Assembly: GCF_900070365.1 (NCBI RefSeq)
Contig: NZ_LN850107.1
Coordinates: forward strand, 6,882,001-6,946,000
Reading direction: 5' to 3'
Length of the DNA stretch: 64,000 nt
DNA from: Alloactinosynnema sp. L-07
Lineage (GTDB): Bacteria > Actinomycetota > Actinomycetes > Mycobacteriales > Pseudonocardiaceae
The position numbers and the translations under genes were made by a program. The notes beneath the pieces are model-generated. The model saw only the letters and a program-made list of their open reading frames with translations. It did no database searches and was not told the origin of the DNA. Below, in pieces: positions 16,144-23,458 of this stretch (positions are counted from its first letter, which is position 1; each line of letters opens with the position of its first letter).

Positions 16144-17874
16144 GTGTTGAAGAATTGGGGGGCCGCCGCCGCGATCACGGTGGCAGGCATGTCGTTGTTC
16201 GCCGCTCAGCCGACGTTTCCGTCGCCACCGACGGACGCGCCGACGATCTCGTTCCCGGCGCCCTTGCCCGGTCCCGTCCCGGGATCCGGTGCTCCGGTGC
16301 CGTCGATCGACCCGTCGCCGCCCACGGCGAGCAGGCCGGGACGGCCCGCCGTGGAGCATCCGCCGCTGCCGCGCAGCGTCAACATCCAGCTCAAGGTCGA
16401 GCGCGACGGCAGGCTGACGGTCACCGAGCAGGTGATCGTGCAGGCCAAGGACACGATGACCCGCGAGGTCCCGCTGCGCATCGGCGACCGGGTGTTCTCG
16501 GTGCGCGACGCCAAGGTCGACGGCAGCGGGACCGCCGACGTGGTCGGCGAGAAGTTCGTGATCAGGCTCAACGAGGGCGTGTCCACCGTCCAGTACACAG
16601 TGGATGGTGCGGTGGCCGATCTCGGCGACCACCAGCAGGTCCGCTGGCAGGTCGCCAACGGCTGGAGCACCACGATCGTCTTCCTGCGCGCCTCGCTGCT
16701 GACCCCGGAGCCCGGTGACGACCCGGTCTGCCTGGCGGGCGCGTCGGGCTCCGAGGACCAGTGCGACTCCGCGCTGATCGACGTCAGCGGCATCCTGCGG
16801 ATCATCCAGTCCGATCTGGACGCGGGCCACCGGATCGACCTCAGCCTCAACCTGCCCGCCGGACTCGTGCCAACCACCGCCCGCTTCGAGGAGGCCAAGG
16901 CGGGCCCGTTCGCCTTGACCCCGGTCAGCGGCGTCGCGCTCGGCGGCCTCGCCCTGCTCCTGCTCGGCGGCTTCGGTGCCCTGTGGCTGGCGCGCGGTCG
17001 CGAGGCCACGGCGGTGTCGGCGCCGGTGGAGCCGGTCGACGTGCTGGCCACCGAGGACGGCCGGGTCGTGTTCGCCTCCCCGGACGGCGTGCTGCCCGGA
17101 CAGGCCGGGACGGTGGTCGACGAGGTCGTCGACGGCCGCGACCTGGCCGCGACCGTGCTCGACCTCGCGGTTCGCAACTACCTGTGGATCACCGAGGTCG
17201 CCGCCGACGACTGGCAGCTCGTCCGCCGCAACCCCGCCGACGACGCGCTGACCGCCTACGAACGCGCGGTCTACGCGGCGGTCCTGCCCGACGGCACCGA
17301 CTCGGTCACGGTGTCCGCGCTGCGCGCCGCCGCGCCGGATGTCAGCGCCGCCCGTGCCGCCGCCTACGCCGACGCGGTAGACCGGGGCTGGCTGTCGCGA
17401 GCCCCTGGCGGCCTGGGCCGGTGGGGCCTGATCGGCCTGCTGCTCACCGTGCTCGGCCTCGCCACGACCGTCGTGCTCGCCCTCACCGCCGGACACGCGC
17501 TCGCCGGGGTGGCGCTGGCCATCGCCGGTGTCGCGGTGTTCCTGGGCGCCCGGTTCCTGCCGGTGCGCACCCAGCGGGGCGCCGCGCTGGTCCAGCAGGT
17601 CCGCGGCCTGTCGGGCTACCTGCGCGCGGTCGCCCCCGACTCGATCCCCGTGGCCGACCGGGAGCTGGTGTTCTCCCGCTCGCTGCCCTACGCGGTCGCC
17701 CTCGGCGAGTCCGACGCCTGGCTGACCCGCTTCGCGGCTCTCGACGTCGCCGCCGACGGAACGCCCGGACTGTATTGGTACGGGACCCAGGACGAGACCT
17801 ACGACCAGCCCCGGTTCGCCGAGCGGTTCCACGCTCTCGTGGATGCGTTGACCGGGATCTTCACGAAGCACTGA
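16144..17874 (+). CDS. DUF2207-type membrane protein
   Basis: The product has 576 residues from a GTG at 16144; this start leaves a clean signal sequence (residues 1-22). After a Pro-rich stretch comes an extracellular domain (about 80-255) starting with VNIQLKVERDGRLTVTEQV, the typical opening of DUF2207. A membrane helix follows at 259-286, then a cytoplasmic region containing the AATVLDLAVRNYLWI motif usual for the family, a helix pair at about 426-474 and a C-terminal domain with LRAVAPDSIP. The function of DUF2207 is not known; the domain order suggests an envelope sensor or scaffold. A TATCGT hexamer 8 nt before the GTG is a possible leaderless -10. Confidence 0.85.
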   Translation: MLKNWGAAAAITVAGMSLFAAQPTFPSPPTDAPTISFPAPLPGPVPGSGAPVPSIDPSPPTASRPGRPAVEHPPLPRSVNIQLKVERDGRLTVTEQVIVQAKDTMTREVPLRIGDRVFSVRDAKVDGSGTADVVGEKFVIRLNEGVSTVQYTVDGAVADLGDHQQVRWQVANGWSTTIVFLRASLLTPEPGDDPVCLAGASGSEDQCDSALIDVSGILRIIQSDLDAGHRIDLSLNLPAGLVPTTARFEEAKAGPFALTPVSGVALGGLALLLLGGFGALWLARGREATAVSAPVEPVDVLATEDGRVVFASPDGVLPGQAGTVVDEVVDGRDLAATVLDLAVRNYLWITEVAADDWQLVRRNPADDALTAYERAVYAAVLPDGTDSVTVSALRAAAPDVSAARAAAYADAVDRGWLSRAPGGLGRWGLIGLLLTVLGLATTVVLALTAGHALAGVALAIAGVAVFLGARFLPVRTQRGAALVQQVRGLSGYLRAVAPDSIPVADRELVFSRSLPYAVALGESDAWLTRFAALDVAADGTPGLYWYGTQDETYDQPRFAERFHALVDALTGIFTKH

Positions 17875-18022
17875 GTATCGAACCTGATCACTCCAGCGTT
17901 AGCCGTTCTGAACAGGTAAAACTCGGACGGGTGTGGGTGGCGCTAGATCGACCACGCGGGGTACGGTTCGCCCACTTTGGAGGTTCTTCCATTCACTCGA
18001 ATGGAATGTCTGGGGAGGCTCG

Positions 18023-19468
18023 TTGCACACCACCGTCGCCCGCGCGGCCCGCGTCGTCACGGCGGCCGCGGTCGGCATCATGCTGGCACTGTCCGCTTCG
18101 CCCGCGCTGGCCCAGGAGCAGGTCAAGCCGCCCGTCGGCGACCAGCCCGCGCAGCCCAGCGAGGTCGAGCAGCCGCGACCGCTGCTGTCGGCCGTCGCCG
18201 TCTGCGCCGACACGGTCTCTTCCGTCGACGTGCACGTCCTGGACGACCGCGACGAGCCGTACCGGGTCACGCTGCTCGGCGCCGGGTCGCCGTTCATCCG
18301 CCACCAGGACACCAAGCTCACCGACAGCCTCGACCACCTGGCCACCTTCGCCGACGTGCCGCCGGGGCAGTACCGGGTCGTGCCTGGTGAGGGCGACGAG
18401 GCCGCAGGCGGCATCGACGTCGTCGTCAAGCCCTGCAAGGACATTGAGCCCGAGAAGGGCCAGCTCGACGTCGAGGTCGAGTGCAAGGCGGGCTGGGGGA
18501 TCGTGACCTTCATCGTGGCGAACCCGGACGGCGGCGAGACCAAGCAGTACACGCTGACCACCAGCGACCTGGCCACCCAGTACGAGATCGAACTCGGCGA
18601 CGGCATGTTCCTGCGCATCACCGAGAACGGCTTCGACGACGGCGACTACGCCGCGATCCTCAGCGGCGAGCAGCTCAAGGAGCCGATCCGCAAGGAGTTC
18701 ACGGTCGCGTGCGCCGCGGAGAACGCGCCCAAGGTAAAGGCGTCGGCGCATTGCGACGGCAAGGACGACATCAACACCGCTGCCCCGATCGTCGTAGAGA
18801 TCGAGAACCCGAACCGCTCGACAGTCAAATACACGATCCCGGCCATTGTCGTGAACACCAGCCAGACCCTGTCCGTCGGCGGGGGCTCGACAGGAATGGT
18901 GGAACTCGACACGACCGGAGTAGGCGACCACATCATTAGGGTGTACGGGTCCGATGGCACGATCGTCAGTACCGGCGTCAGCGTCGACAACTGCGCCACG
19001 GTCAAGATCGACGAAGACGGCCTGCAGATCTACACCCGCTGCCTCGACGGTAAATCTGAGGTCACCTTCCGGTACTTCCCCACCGCTGGACAGGGTAAGC
19101 GGTCATTCAAGGTCGACGGGAACAGCCGCTACGACAACGAGATCGAGTTCACCGAGGAGCGGTACCTGTGGGAGCGCTGGAACGGCTTCTTCGATGACGG
19201 CACCTACACCGCCCGGTTGGTCGGCGCGGGTCTGAACACCGTCGAGAAGTTCACCCTCAATTGCTCAGAAACGCCGACGACGACCACCACCACGGCCCCG
19301 CCCGCGCCGACGACCACCACGGTCCCGCCGCAGGCGAGCCCCGGTCCCGCCGAGGACCTTCCGGTGACCGGCGCGGCCGTCGGCACCATGGTCGCCGTGG
19401 GTGCCGCTGCCCTCGCGCTGGGCGGCGGGCTGCTCGTCCTCGTTCGCCGCAGGCGCACCGCCAAGTGA
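18023..19468 (+). CDS. Sortase-anchored cell-surface protein (LPVTG)
   Basis: The product has 481 residues from a TTG at 18023, chosen because GGGGAGG precedes it at ideal spacing and a signal peptide (1-30, ending SPALA) follows directly. The mature part contains several beta-sandwich-like modules with paired cysteines (for example near VAVCADTV, VKPCKDI, VECKAGW and LNCSE). It ends in a Thr/Pro-rich stalk, LPVTG at 446-450, a membrane helix and RRRR. That is a complete sortase sorting signal. The bait or ligand is unknown. A strong hairpin terminator follows. Confidence 0.88.
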   Translation: MHTTVARAARVVTAAAVGIMLALSASPALAQEQVKPPVGDQPAQPSEVEQPRPLLSAVAVCADTVSSVDVHVLDDRDEPYRVTLLGAGSPFIRHQDTKLTDSLDHLATFADVPPGQYRVVPGEGDEAAGGIDVVVKPCKDIEPEKGQLDVEVECKAGWGIVTFIVANPDGGETKQYTLTTSDLATQYEIELGDGMFLRITENGFDDGDYAAILSGEQLKEPIRKEFTVACAAENAPKVKASAHCDGKDDINTAAPIVVEIENPNRSTVKYTIPAIVVNTSQTLSVGGGSTGMVELDTTGVGDHIIRVYGSDGTIVSTGVSVDNCATVKIDEDGLQIYTRCLDGKSEVTFRYFPTAGQGKRSFKVDGNSRYDNEIEFTEERYLWERWNGFFDDGTYTARLVGAGLNTVEKFTLNCSETPTTTTTTAPPAPTTTTVPPQASPGPAEDLPVTGAAVGTMVAVGAAALALGGGLLVLVRRRRTAK

Positions 19469-19472
19469 GTCA

Positions 19473-19503
19473 CTGGGGCCGGGCCGAGCAGGCCCGGCCC
19501 CAG
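19473..19503 (+). terminator. Hairpin terminator after the LPVTG gene
   Basis: The 13-bp perfect stem CTGGGGCCGGGCC / GGCCCGGCCCCAG has a 5-nt loop GAGCA and starts 4 nt after the stop codon. It is followed by TTGT rather than a long U-tract, as is common in high-GC actinomycetes. Confidence 0.85.
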
Positions 19504-19552
19504 TTGTCCACAGGCGAACGCCGGACCCTGACGCGACCCCGGCCCGCTCCCG

Positions 19553-19558
19553 TAGGCT
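19553..19558 (+). promoter_or_regulatory. Candidate -10 box (TAGGCT) for the M16 peptidase operon, leaderless
   Basis: TAGGCT ends 7 nt before GTG 19566. CTGACG at 19528-19533 is a possible -35 with a long 19-bp spacer. There is no Shine-Dalgarno before the GTG. Confidence 0.5.
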
Positions 19559-19565
19559 CGGCCAG

Positions 19566-20849
19566 GTGACCGTTTCCGAGCTGCACAGGTACACCCTGTC
19601 CAACGGCCTGCGCGTGGTGCTCGCCCCCGACACGACCTCGCCGGTCGTCGGGGTGAGCGTGCACTACGACGTGGGATTCCGGTCCGAGCCCGAGGGCCGG
19701 ACCGGCTTCGCGCACCTCTTCGAGCACCTGATGTTCCAGGGCAGCGAGAGCCTGGAGAAGCTGGCCCACTTCCGGCACGTGCAATCCTCGGGCGGCACCT
19801 TCAACGGCTCCACGCACCCGGACTACACCGACTACTTCGAGGTGCTGCCGTCGGCGGCCCTGGAGCGGGCGCTGTTCCTCGAAGCCGACCGGATGCGCGC
19901 GCCGAAGCTCACCGAGGAGAACCTCCGCAACCAGATCGATGTGGTGAAGGAGGAGATCCGGCTCAACGTGCTCAACCGGCCGTACGGCGGGTTCCCGTGG
20001 ATCCTGCTGCCGCCGGTGCTGTTCCAGACCTTCCCCAACGCGCACAACGGCTACGGCGGCTTCGAGGATCTTGAGCAGGCCACGGTCGCCGACTGCGCGG
20101 CGTTCTTCGACACCTACTACGCCCCGTCGAACGCCGTGCTGACGGTCGCGGGCGACTTCACCATCGACGGCGCCCGCGAGCTGATCGAGAAGCACTTCGG
20201 CGACGTGCCCGCGCGGCCCCGGCCCGAGCGTCCCTCCTTCGCCGAGCCGCCGCCGTCGGGCGAGGTCCGGTCCGACCACGCCGACCGGCTGGCCCCGCTG
20301 CCCGCCGTCGCGCTGGGCTACCGGATCCCCGACCCGATCAACGAGCTCGACGCCTACATCTCGTTCCTGGTGCTGGCGGGCGTGCTCGCCGACGGCGACG
20401 GCTCGCGCCTGCAGCAGCGCCTGGTCTACGGCGACCAGCTGGTCACCGATGTCGGCGCGGGCTGCGGGCTGTTCGGCCCGTTCGAGGCCCGCGACCCGGA
20501 CACGTTCACGATCACCGCGATGCACTCGCCGGAGGTCGAGGTCGACACGATCCTCAAGGCGATCGATGAGGAGATCGACAAGCTGGCGAGCACCCCGCCG
20601 GACGCCGCCGAGCTGGCCAAGGTCACCGCCCGCTGGGTCGCGAGCCTGCACAAGGAACACGACCGCCTGGTCAGCCGCACCCTGGCCCTGGGCGCCTTCG
20701 AACTGCTCTACGGCGACCCGTCGCTGGTCTACTCGCTGCCCGACCGCATCGCCGCCATCACCCCCGACGCCGTCTCCGCCGCCGCCAAGGCGCTGCGGCC
20801 GGACTCGCGCGCCGTGCTGACGGTGTCCCCGGCCGGAGCCGCCGAATGA
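19566..20849 (+). CDS. M16 metallopeptidase, catalytic subunit
   Basis: The product has 427 residues from a GTG. It is a pitrilysin-type (M16) peptidase with the inverted zinc motif HLFEH at 50-54 and the downstream zinc ligand in VVKEEI (E129/E130), at the family's spacing of about 75. Its size matches the M16B type, in which a catalytic subunit pairs with a non-catalytic one. The partner is encoded just downstream (20965), lacking the zinc motif. A 40-codon ORF bridges the two by stop/start overlaps. No signal peptide is present, so the complex is likely cytoplasmic and may degrade peptides. Confidence 0.92.
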   Translation: MTVSELHRYTLSNGLRVVLAPDTTSPVVGVSVHYDVGFRSEPEGRTGFAHLFEHLMFQGSESLEKLAHFRHVQSSGGTFNGSTHPDYTDYFEVLPSAALERALFLEADRMRAPKLTEENLRNQIDVVKEEIRLNVLNRPYGGFPWILLPPVLFQTFPNAHNGYGGFEDLEQATVADCAAFFDTYYAPSNAVLTVAGDFTIDGARELIEKHFGDVPARPRPERPSFAEPPPSGEVRSDHADRLAPLPAVALGYRIPDPINELDAYISFLVLAGVLADGDGSRLQQRLVYGDQLVTDVGAGCGLFGPFEARDPDTFTITAMHSPEVEVDTILKAIDEEIDKLASTPPDAAELAKVTARWVASLHKEHDRLVSRTLALGAFELLYGDPSLVYSLPDRIAAITPDAVSAAAKALRPDSRAVLTVSPAGAAE

Positions 20850-20968
20850 TCACCGCCGCCGTCCGACCCGGCCCGCTGGGCCGCCGGGCCGAGTCCCCAC
20901 GCGCCGACGTCACAGTGCCGCTCGGCGGGGCCGCCGCCACCATCGTTTTCGCAGGAGGAGTCCAGTGA
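20846..20968 (+). CDS. 40-residue bridging ORF between the two M16 genes
   Basis: The ATG at 20846 overlaps the stop of the upstream M16 gene (ATGA). Its TGA (20966-20968) overlaps the GTG of the downstream M16 gene (GTGA). The whole 40-codon frame is therefore chained by translation to both neighbours. The product is basic then hydrophobic (MITAAVRPGPLGRRAE ... TIVFAGGVQ). It could be a small protein or only a device to keep ribosomes moving across the junction. The downstream GTG also has its own GGAGGAG, so coupling is not strictly needed. Confidence 0.5.
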   Translation: MITAAVRPGPLGRRAESPRADVTVPLGGAAATIVFAGGVQ

Positions 20969-22320
20969 GCCGCAGCGCCGAGGAGATCGGCCGTACCGAG
21001 CGTGGCCCGCGCCCGCTGCCCCCGTTGGGCGACCAGCGCGCGGCCACCGGCCTGTCCGCTGTGGACAAGGTGATCGACAACGGGCTGCGGGTCATCGCCG
21101 TGGCCCAACCGACGGTGCCGATGGTGGAGCTGCGCCTGCGAATCCCCTTCGCCGGGGAAGACCCGATGCACGCCGCGCGGGTCGAGGTGCTCGCCGCGAC
21201 CATCCTCACCGGCACCGAGAAGCGCGACCGCGTCGCAGTCGACACCGACCTGGCCCTGGTCGGCGGCGAGCTGTCGGCCGTGGTCGACCCGGAGATGCTC
21301 TCCATCGGCGGCAACGCGCTGGCCGCAGGCTTCGACACCCTGCTCGACGTGCTCGCCGATGCCCTGACCGGCGCGACGTACCCCGACGAGGAGGTCGAGG
21401 GCGAGCGCGGCAGGCTCATCGAGCGGATCACGGTGGCCCGCTCGCAGCCCAGCGTGATCGCCCGCCAGGCGCTGCAGAAGCACCGCTACGGCGACCACCC
21501 GTTCACCCGCGAGATGCCCGAGGCCGACGACGTCGCCACCGTCGTCCCCGACGAGGTGCGCGCCCTGCACCGCGCCCACGTGCTGCCGCGCGGCTCGGTG
21601 TTGGTGCTGGTCGGCGACGTCGACCCGGCCCGCGCGGTCGCCGCCGTCGCCGCCGCGTTCGAGGGTTGGCAGTCTGATGAGTCCGCCTCGGTGCTGCCGC
21701 CGCTGCCGGAGATCACCCCGCAGGACCTGCTCGTGGTCGATCGCGCGGGCGCCGTCCAGTCCCAGTTCCGGTTCTCGGCGCAGGCCATCACCCGCACCGA
21801 TCCCCGCTACGCCGCGCTGCAACTGGCGAACCTGGCCTTCGGCGGGTTCTTCTCGTCGCGGCTGGTGGAGAACATCCGCGAGGACAAGGGCTACACGTAC
21901 AACGCCCGGTCGTCGCTGGAGTTCACCCCCGGCGGTGCCACCCTGCTGGTCGAGACCGATGTGGCCAGCGACGTCACCGCGGGCGCCCTGCTGGAGATCC
22001 GCTACGAACTGGGCAAGCTGGCCGCGATCCCGCCCACCGAGTCCGAAGTGGACACTGTCAGGCAGTACGCCGTCGGCTCGCTGCTCACCTCGACGTCCTC
22101 GCAGGGCGGCCTGGCCTCGCAGCTGGCGGCGCTGGCCATCCTCGGTCTCGGCCTCGACTGGCTCACCGGTCACCCCGACCGCCTCAAAGCGGTCACCGTC
22201 GAGCAGGTGGCCGAAGCCGCCCTGGAGTTCTTCGCCCCCACCCGCTTCACCGGCGTCATCGTCGGCGACGCGGCCACCCTGTCCACGTTGAGCGCACTCG
22301 GCGGAGTTCACCTCCCTTGA
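20965..22320 (+). CDS. M16 peptidase-like partner subunit (no zinc motif)
   Basis: The product has 451 residues; the GTG at 20965 has an excellent GGAGGAG. The protein has both M16 lobes but no HxxEH, while the C-terminal substrate-binding element EDKGYTYNARSSL (about 310) is intact. That is the pattern of the non-catalytic subunit in heterodimeric M16B proteases, which contributes the Arg/Tyr pair to the active site of the partner. It is co-transcribed with the catalytic gene. Confidence 0.9.
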   Translation: MSRSAEEIGRTERGPRPLPPLGDQRAATGLSAVDKVIDNGLRVIAVAQPTVPMVELRLRIPFAGEDPMHAARVEVLAATILTGTEKRDRVAVDTDLALVGGELSAVVDPEMLSIGGNALAAGFDTLLDVLADALTGATYPDEEVEGERGRLIERITVARSQPSVIARQALQKHRYGDHPFTREMPEADDVATVVPDEVRALHRAHVLPRGSVLVLVGDVDPARAVAAVAAAFEGWQSDESASVLPPLPEITPQDLLVVDRAGAVQSQFRFSAQAITRTDPRYAALQLANLAFGGFFSSRLVENIREDKGYTYNARSSLEFTPGGATLLVETDVASDVTAGALLEIRYELGKLAAIPPTESEVDTVRQYAVGSLLTSTSSQGGLASQLAALAILGLGLDWLTGHPDRLKAVTVEQVAEAALEFFAPTRFTGVIVGDAATLSTLSALGGVHLP

Positions 22321-22327
22321 TCGCGTC

Positions 22328-22361
22328 CGGACCGGCGGGCCACTCACGGCTCGCCGGTCCG
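22328..22361 (+). terminator. Hairpin terminator after the M16 pair
   Basis: The 10-bp perfect stem CGGACCGGCG / CGCCGGTCCG has a 14-nt loop and begins 8 nt after the stop codon. There is no U-tract. Confidence 0.7.
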
Positions 22362-22433
22362 CAAGCACCCCGACTCAGGTCGTGTCACGACTCTCGCCGA
22401 CGCGATTTGTCAGACATGACTTAGGAAACAGAC

Positions 22434-23405
22434 ATGAACACCGAGTTCCGCCCCCCTTTCCAACTGGCAGGCTTACCCGCCCTCTCCCGCTACGCCACGG
22501 TCCGCGATGAGCCCGTCCGCAAGGACGCGGCCCGCCTCGACGCGCTGTGGCCGCAGGGCAAAGTCGTGCTTCTCGACCGCACCGGCCGCACCCCGGTCAG
22601 CGACGACGCCAGGGCCCTGCGCCTGCGCGACGCGTCCGCGATCGCCGATACCCGCCCACCCGAAGCCGCCCTCCTCGGCGAACAGGACGGCGTCGCCTAC
22701 TGGTCGCTCCCGGCCGACGAGACTCTGCGCCCCGACCCGATCCTGCCCCCGAACGCCTGGGGCCTCTGGCACGGCGCGCTCTCGGAGTCCGGCGAACTCT
22801 GGCACGACCTGCGCGGCGTCGGCGCCCTCCTCGACGACACCGACGCGGGCCTGCTCACCGCCGCGGTCGCCCTCGCCAACTGGCACGCCCGCGCCCGCTT
22901 CTGCGCCAAGTGCGCCGCCCCGGTCACCCGCACCGCCGCGGGTTGGGCCACCACCTGTACGGGCTGCGGCCGCGAGGAGTACCCCCGCACCGACCCGGCG
23001 GTCATCTGCCTCATCCACGACACCGAGGACGAGTACGTCCTGCTGGCCCGCCAGCCCATCTGGCCCGCCGACCGCTACTCGGTCCTCGCCGGGTTCGTCG
23101 AGGCAGGCGAGTCCCTGGAGGCCTGCGTCGAACGCGAGATGGCCGAGGAAGTCGGCGCCAAGGTCACCAACATCCGCTACCTCGGCAGCCAGCCCTGGCC
23201 CTTCCCCCGATCCATCATGATCGCCTTCGCCGCCCAAGCCGACCGCGACGCCGACGTCAAACTCGCCGAGGGCGAAATCGAGGACGCCCGCTGGTTCACC
23301 CGCGCCGAGGTCCAAAAGTCCTTCACCGGCGACTCCGCCGACCTCATCCTCCCCGGCGCCACGAGCATCGCCCACCACATGCTCTTAGCCTGGTCCCAGT
23401 CATAG
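22434..23405 (+). CDS. nudC: NADH pyrophosphatase / RNA deNADding Nudix hydrolase
   Basis: The product has 323 residues. It has the NudC domain order: an N-terminal domain, a zinc ribbon with C157, C160, C175 and C178, then the Nudix box from G220 to about 241 (GFVEAGES ... REMAEEVG, all consensus residues present). The diagnostic SQPWPFP motif near 252 separates NAD-specific NudC enzymes from other Nudix proteins. It hydrolyses NAD(H) to NMN(H) and AMP and can remove NAD caps from RNA. In M. tuberculosis nudC directly follows the K+ channel gene; here an 8-kb envelope/peptidase group lies between them. Confidence 0.94.
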   Translation: MNTEFRPPFQLAGLPALSRYATVRDEPVRKDAARLDALWPQGKVVLLDRTGRTPVSDDARALRLRDASAIADTRPPEAALLGEQDGVAYWSLPADETLRPDPILPPNAWGLWHGALSESGELWHDLRGVGALLDDTDAGLLTAAVALANWHARARFCAKCAAPVTRTAAGWATTCTGCGREEYPRTDPAVICLIHDTEDEYVLLARQPIWPADRYSVLAGFVEAGESLEACVEREMAEEVGAKVTNIRYLGSQPWPFPRSIMIAFAAQADRDADVKLAEGEIEDARWFTRAEVQKSFTGDSADLILPGATSIAHHMLLAWSQS

Positions 23406-23458
23406 CCGCGCGCAGCGCGCATTGACCGATCACCGCCTAACCTCCGAGGAGACCAGCC

